Assembly: GCA_964391305.1 (NCBI GenBank)
Contig: CAYMJO010000042.1
Span: 1-8,107 of the forward strand
Reading direction: 5' to 3'
Length of the DNA: 8,107 nucleotides
DNA from: CAYMJO01 sp964391305
GTDB lineage: Bacteria; Patescibacteriota; CALEFQ01
Positions 4,700 through 8,107 of this stretch are shown here, piece by piece. The notes under the pieces were generated by a model. That model had not been told where the DNA came from and did no database searches. It saw only the letters and a list, made by a program, of their open reading frames with translations. The stretch's first letter is position 1. Every line of letters starts with the position of its first letter. The position numbers and the translations under genes are program-made.

Positions 4700-6715
4700 A
4701 TGTTTAGTAATTTGTTGTATAGTAAGAAGGAGGATACGGATACCTCCGAAAAATTGAGGAGTAGATTGACGGTGTTGGAAAACCAGAACAGGCATTTTAA
4801 GCTGATTCAACAATTGACTAGCTCAATGTTGAGTACCCACAGCCTTGATTCTGTTGCACAGAAGATAGTCGATAGTACGAATAAGGAGTTTGGTTATCAG
4901 GGAGCGATTCTTTATCTTGTTAGAGAGGGGAAGAGGGCCATATTTAGTTGTGCTGTTTCGAATACTTTATCTGTACGTCTTGCAAAAAAATTTCTGAGTA
5001 AACCGCTTAGGGAATATACGGCGAGTTTGGATGATAAAAACAATGAGACTGTAAAGGTTATAAATACAGGCAGGATGATTATAGGTAGCGATTATCCTCG
5101 ATTCATTTCTCCTCCAGTAAGTAAATTTGCTGCGAAGATGTCAGTTTTAATTAATAGAATCAAGACAATCGTTGCTTTACCAATAAAGGTCCAAGGTAAA
5201 ACTGTAGGGGCAATAGAGTACATACTGAAAATTTCACAAGAGAAAGTACCTCAAGCAGACATTGAGATGATGAAAATATACGCAGATCAGATAGGTATTG
5301 CTATTGAGAATGCTCGTCTTTATTCTAAAGTTATTAGCTTCAACACCGAACTCAAGCAAAAAGTTGCGGATGCGACGGTAGAACTCCAAAATCAGTACAA
5401 TGACCTCCAAGCTCTTTCCAAAATTTCTCAAACCATCACGTCCACGCTTGATCTCCAGCGCATCTCGCAGGAAATCGTTAACAGTGTCTCTACAAGACTC
5501 AAATTCCGCGCGGGGCTTCTTGCGGTGATTTCTCCCGATAAGAAAAAACTTATGCCAATCGCTGTTTCCCAGACTGAATCAGTCTCAAAGTCACTCAAAC
5601 TTCTTCATGGAGATTTCAGAAAACTCTCGGTCGATTTAACTAATGAGAATAATTTGTATGTTCAGACGGCAAAACGCCTGAAAGCTACAACGAGCGATAA
5701 TCTCAAGGATTTTTTCTCTCCGCCTCTTAATTCTAGAATAGCACAAAAAATACAAAAATTAAACCAAATACAAGGAACCGTCGCAATGCCTCTTCAATCC
5801 AAGGGCGAAGTTCTGGGCATTTTGTCATTTTCCTTTGACAAACCTGTCAGCAAAATTGACGATCGTGAAAAACAAGTCATGATGACATTAGCAAATCAGG
5901 CCGGACTTGCCGTGAACAACGCTCTTCTCTTCGACCGATTGAAAAAATTCAGCGAGGAGTTACAGGAGAGAGTTAAGCAAGCAACGAGTGAACTCACAAT
6001 TGCGAACAAAAATCTGCGCAGACTCGACAAAACCAAATCCGAATTCATCTCAATCGCCTCGCATCAACTTCGCACTCCACTCTCCGCGATCAAGGGATAT
6101 ATTTCCATGATGGCCGATGGGGATTATGGAGATGTTTCGGATAAAATCAAGTCCATTTTAAAAAAAGTTTATAACAGCAACGAAAGACTGGTCAATCTTG
6201 TTAATAACCTTCTCAATGTCTCAAGGATTGAAGGGGGGAGGGTCGAATTTAATCCAGTTCCTCTGCAGATCGAGACGAGTATAGAAAACGCGATTGCTGA
6301 ACTTAAAAAACAGGCGGATGAGAAAAAGCTTGCTCTTATTTTTGAAAGATCTCGCAAAGAACTGCCTAAAGTCAATGCCGATGAAAGGCTTCTGCATCAA
6401 GTTATTGTCAATTTAATCGATAATGCGATAAAATATACACAGAAAGGAAAAGTAGAAATTTTTGCGAAGCTAAAAGGGAAAAATATACAAGTTGATATGA
6501 AGGATACTGGAGTTGGATTCGAGAAAAACGAAGGAGAAAGACTTTTCAAAAAATTCGTCAGGGGAAAGGATGTCTATAAAATGCACACCGGCGGATCCGG
6601 CCTTGGTCTTTTCATTGTAAAAAAACTCCTCGAGATGCATGGAGGCGCTGTAAATGCCCAAAGTAAGGGCAAAAATCAAGGAAGCACTTTCACGTTTACA
6701 CTTCCAGCGAAATGA
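4700..6715 (+). CDS. Cytosolic sensor histidine kinase with two GAF domains
   Basis: 671 residues, no membrane segment, so it should sense a cytoplasmic signal. Order: short N-terminal coil (15-40), GAF1 (about 42-207), coiled coil (208-240), GAF2 (about 245-412), coiled coil (413-445), HisKA dimerisation/phosphoacceptor domain with H455 in ASHQLRTPL (453-461), and HATPase_c with N-box NLIDNAIKY (571-579), G1 box DTGVGF (602-607), F-box FKKF (616-619) and G2 box GGSGLGL (631-637). All catalytic boxes are complete, so it should autophosphorylate and pass the phosphate to the receiver encoded next. GAF1 carries FISPPV (135-140) and GAF2 FFSPPL (338-343), as in the GAF of one divergent regulator. 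Codon use and GC shift near 5340, between GAF1 and the first coiled coil. The stop abuts the next reading frame. ATG at 4700 lacks a real Shine-Dalgarno. Confidence 0.92.
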   Translation: MFSNLLYSKKEDTDTSEKLRSRLTVLENQNRHFKLIQQLTSSMLSTHSLDSVAQKIVDSTNKEFGYQGAILYLVREGKRAIFSCAVSNTLSVRLAKKFLSKPLREYTASLDDKNNETVKVINTGRMIIGSDYPRFISPPVSKFAAKMSVLINRIKTIVALPIKVQGKTVGAIEYILKISQEKVPQADIEMMKIYADQIGIAIENARLYSKVISFNTELKQKVADATVELQNQYNDLQALSKISQTITSTLDLQRISQEIVNSVSTRLKFRAGLLAVISPDKKKLMPIAVSQTESVSKSLKLLHGDFRKLSVDLTNENNLYVQTAKRLKATTSDNLKDFFSPPLNSRIAQKIQKLNQIQGTVAMPLQSKGEVLGILSFSFDKPVSKIDDREKQVMMTLANQAGLAVNNALLFDRLKKFSEELQERVKQATSELTIANKNLRRLDKTKSEFISIASHQLRTPLSAIKGYISMMADGDYGDVSDKIKSILKKVYNSNERLVNLVNNLLNVSRIEGGRVEFNPVPLQIETSIENAIAELKKQADEKKLALIFERSRKELPKVNADERLLHQVIVNLIDNAIKYTQKGKVEIFAKLKGKNIQVDMKDTGVGFEKNEGERLFKKFVRGKDVYKMHTGGSGLGLFIVKKLLEMHGGAVNAQSKGKNQGSTFTFTLPAK

Positions 6716-6723
6716 TGTATAAT
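6695..6723 (+). promoter_or_regulatory. Internal promoter for the response regulator
   Basis: TTTACA (6695-6700, 5 of 6 to the -35 consensus), a 17-base spacer and TATAAT (6718-6723, perfect -10). It overlaps the last codons of the kinase gene. Transcription would begin near 6730, downstream of the ATGs at 6712 and 6715, and leave a leader of about 30 bases before the ATG at 6760. Best promoter match in the window. Confidence 0.55.
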
Positions 6724-6759
6724 AATTTTAGCATCTCTAGCAATTCAAACATTAAATTT

Positions 6760-7155
6760 ATGGAGCGAAAACCGAAAATTCTAATTGTCGAAGACGATAG
6801 AGATCTTGTTGAAATGTACGAGACCAAATTTAAAATGGAAGGATTTGATGTGTTGAAGGTTGATAACGGCGTTCCGGCGACGCCGATGGCAAAGTCTGAA
6901 AAGCCAGACCTTATTTTGCTTGATATCGTCATGCCGGAGATGGATGGTTTTGAGGTTTTAAAAAAGCTGAAAGCCTCGGACTCAACAAAGGGCATTCCGG
7001 TCATTCTTCTTACGAATCTTGGACAAGAGGCTGACGTGAAAAAGGGGATGGATATGGGAGCGGTTGATTATCTCATAAAGGCGAATTTTACGCCCAACGA
7101 AGTTGTCGAGAAAGCGAGAAAAACTATGGGACGCGGGGAAGCTGTTGCGGTGTAG
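6760..7155 (+). CDS. Single-domain CheY-like response regulator
   Basis: 131 residues from the ATG at 6760. A complete receiver domain: acidic pocket E11-D12-D13 in ILIVEDD, phosphoacceptor D55 in LILLDIVMP, switch T85 in ILLTN, and conserved K107 in DYLIKA. There is no DNA-binding or enzymatic output domain; after the receiver only about 20 residues remain. It follows the kinase gene directly and is its obvious phosphotransfer partner; output would be by protein contact (inference). The frame is open from an ATG at 6712 that overlaps the kinase stop (ATGA), giving 16 extra residues rich in Ser and Asn. The later start is preferred because MERKPKILIVEDD matches the usual receiver N-terminus and because a strong promoter starts transcription between the two ATGs. 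Neither start has a Shine-Dalgarno. Confidence 0.9.
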   Translation: MERKPKILIVEDDRDLVEMYETKFKMEGFDVLKVDNGVPATPMAKSEKPDLILLDIVMPEMDGFEVLKKLKASDSTKGIPVILLTNLGQEADVKKGMDMGAVDYLIKANFTPNEVVEKARKTMGRGEAVAV

Positions 7156-7216
7156 CCGTTGTTGGTGTACTGGACGACTGGAGATGTTTTTGAAGTTTAA
7201 CAGAGTAAATTTCGAA

Positions 7217-7231
7217 ACCCAGCCCCTGGGT
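7217..7231. other. Small hairpin between receiver and protease genes
   Basis: ACCCAG (7217-7222), loop CCC, CTGGGT (7226-7231): a perfect six-base stem with a tight loop, 61 bases after the response-regulator stop. No direct T-tract follows on either strand, so it is at best a weak terminator of the kinase-receiver transcript. The rest of the gap 7156-7270 shows no clear signal. Confidence 0.3.
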
Positions 7232-7270
7232 AAAGCTTTGGTATTTAATAAATAAATTTTCCCAGATCAA

Positions 7271-7948
7271 ATGTTCTTGACAATACTGTGGTACGTCTTC
7301 ATAGCATTCCTTCCGGGCCTCTTTTGGCTCTGGTTTTATTATAAAAAGGATTTGCATCAGGAGCCGTTGAAGTGGATCGTTAAAGTTTTTCTCTGGGGAA
7401 TGCTCGCGACGATTCCCGCTATAATTCTCGAGCTTTTCTTCGATTTTATCGGACAGATTTATTTAATAGAGGGAACATTGGCGTTCATCGCCGTCTCAAC
7501 GTTTGTCGTGGTCGCTCCCATCGAAGAGTTTTTGAAATATTTTGTCGTTCGCAGGACTGTTTTCAAAGATAAAGTTTTCGATGAAAAGATAGACGGAGTG
7601 ATCTATTGTATTGCCGCAGGCCTCGGCTTTGCGACATTTGAAAATATTCTTGCCGCTGTAACGTCTGGCGAAGGGATTGTGCTTGCCCGCGCGGTCACAG
7701 CAACTCTTTTACACGCGGTCGCGTCAGGTATAGTCGGTTTCTACCTTGGTCAGGCGAAGTTCAAACCACAGAAGAGTAAGAGATTAATTGTGTTCGGACT
7801 TGTTTTTGCGGTCGTTGTGCATGGTCTTTACAATTTTGTGATAACGCTTGAAACCGAATTCACGATTCCACTGATCATCGTGTTGCTTGCCATCGTTTAT
7901 GTGATTTTAGCCGTTGGAATTAGGAAGATGAAGAGGGTTGAGGCATGA
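7271..7948 (+). CDS. PrsW-family intramembrane metalloprotease-like protein
   Basis: 225 residues, mostly hydrophobic, with about seven to eight membrane-spanning stretches (roughly 3-24, 36-58, 68-92, 109-130, 140-160, 171-192, 197-217). The family motifs are present in order: EEFLK (85-89, EExxK), GFATFEN (119-125), H148 in HAVASGIVGFYLG, and HGLYNF (184-189). The two Glu and the later His residues are the proposed metal and catalytic positions in PrsW/CPBP-like proteases, which cut membrane substrates; Bacillus PrsW cleaves an anti-sigma factor. No sigma or anti-sigma gene is present here, so the substrate is unknown. The ATG at 7271 has no Shine-Dalgarno. It lies 115 bases after the receiver gene and is probably a separate unit. 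Function beyond family is not assignable. Confidence 0.85.
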   Translation: MFLTILWYVFIAFLPGLFWLWFYYKKDLHQEPLKWIVKVFLWGMLATIPAIILELFFDFIGQIYLIEGTLAFIAVSTFVVVAPIEEFLKYFVVRRTVFKDKVFDEKIDGVIYCIAAGLGFATFENILAAVTSGEGIVLARAVTATLLHAVASGIVGFYLGQAKFKPQKSKRLIVFGLVFAVVVHGLYNFVITLETEFTIPLIIVLLAIVYVILAVGIRKMKRVEA

Positions 7949-7974
7949 AGCGTAAAGATATAGGACACGGCTGT

Positions 7975-8001
7975 TTTATGATGCCAAACTGGCGTCGTAA
8001 A
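7975..8001 (+). other. 12-bp hairpin after the protease gene
   Basis: The arms 7975-7986 and 7990-8001 pair over 12 positions around the loop AAC, with two G-U wobbles (7982 with 7994, 7979 with 7997). It begins 27 bases after the protease stop. No T-tract follows directly, so it may be a 3' stabilising or processing structure or a weak terminator. The remaining bases to 8107 show no gene. Confidence 0.4.
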
Positions 8002-8107
8002 CTGTGACCTTTAATCTATGGTCTGAATTCTGATCGCTTATTTCCCACAATCCGCTGGATTCAAGTTTGTAGTGCAATTTTTCGGTCAGTGATTAATTCG
8101 TAGAATT

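Noticed and set aside
4729..4747. AAGGAGG-type ribosome site and a GGAGG/CCTCC hairpin just inside the kinase gene.
   Set aside because: No start codon lies at a usable distance (the next in-frame TTG is 20 bases away), and a five-base stem with a nine-base loop is easily due to chance, although some effect on initiation cannot be excluded.
7277..7305. TTGACA near the start of the protease gene as a -35 element.
   Set aside because: The hexamer 17 bases downstream is CATAGC, a poor -10, and no gene start follows.

Overview
The window looks like a piece of chromosome from a small-genome, uncultivated bacterium, most plausibly of the Candidate Phyla Radiation (Patescibacteria). This rests on the cytosolic GAF-GAF histidine kinase with the ASHQLRTPL / IKGY type of phosphoacceptor region, a stand-alone CheY-like receiver, a compact PrsW-type protease, tight gene packing, frequent lack of Shine-Dalgarno sites and AT-rich composition. 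The assignment is an inference from family style, not proof. TGA is used as stop, so the standard bacterial code applies.

Layout. Left part, minus strand, read from right to left: a class I terpene-synthase-like protein (4622 to 3708), then a compact run of four genes (3585 to 115). These are a GAF-RHH regulator, a second GAF-RHH regulator, a CrtC/AttH lipocalin-like protein and a third GAF-RHH regulator. They overlap or lie within 18 bases of each other and end in an intrinsic terminator at 68-87. Right part, plus strand: a hybrid histidine-kinase-style sensor with two GAF domains (4700-6715), a single-domain response regulator (6760-7155) that seems to have its own promoter inside the end of the kinase gene, and a PrsW-like intramembrane protease (7271-7948). 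The two halves diverge from a 77-base intergenic region. No tRNA, rRNA, CRISPR array or transposase was seen.

Working idea. Five GAF sensor domains of one recognisable style sit in 8 kb: one in each of three one-component regulators and two in the kinase. In the regulators the DNA-binding ribbon-helix-helix (RHH) lies at the C-terminus. Two of the regulators carry almost the same RHH (a 147-base repeat with 5 mismatches) behind very different GAF domains, so different signals could converge on one operator. The cluster also holds two proteins related to isoprenoid enzymes, one of them with a degraded metal-binding motif. A small-molecule (perhaps lipid or terpenoid) sensing and processing locus is a reasonable hypothesis. 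The ligand, the operator and any link between the kinase and the regulators are unknown.

Composition is uneven. Counted 60-base rows reach only 17-18% GC in the terpene-synthase-like gene, 32-35% in the first GAF of the kinase and about 45-50% from 5341 onward, as well as about 50% inside the CrtC-like gene. This suggests a mosaic with one seam inside the kinase gene.
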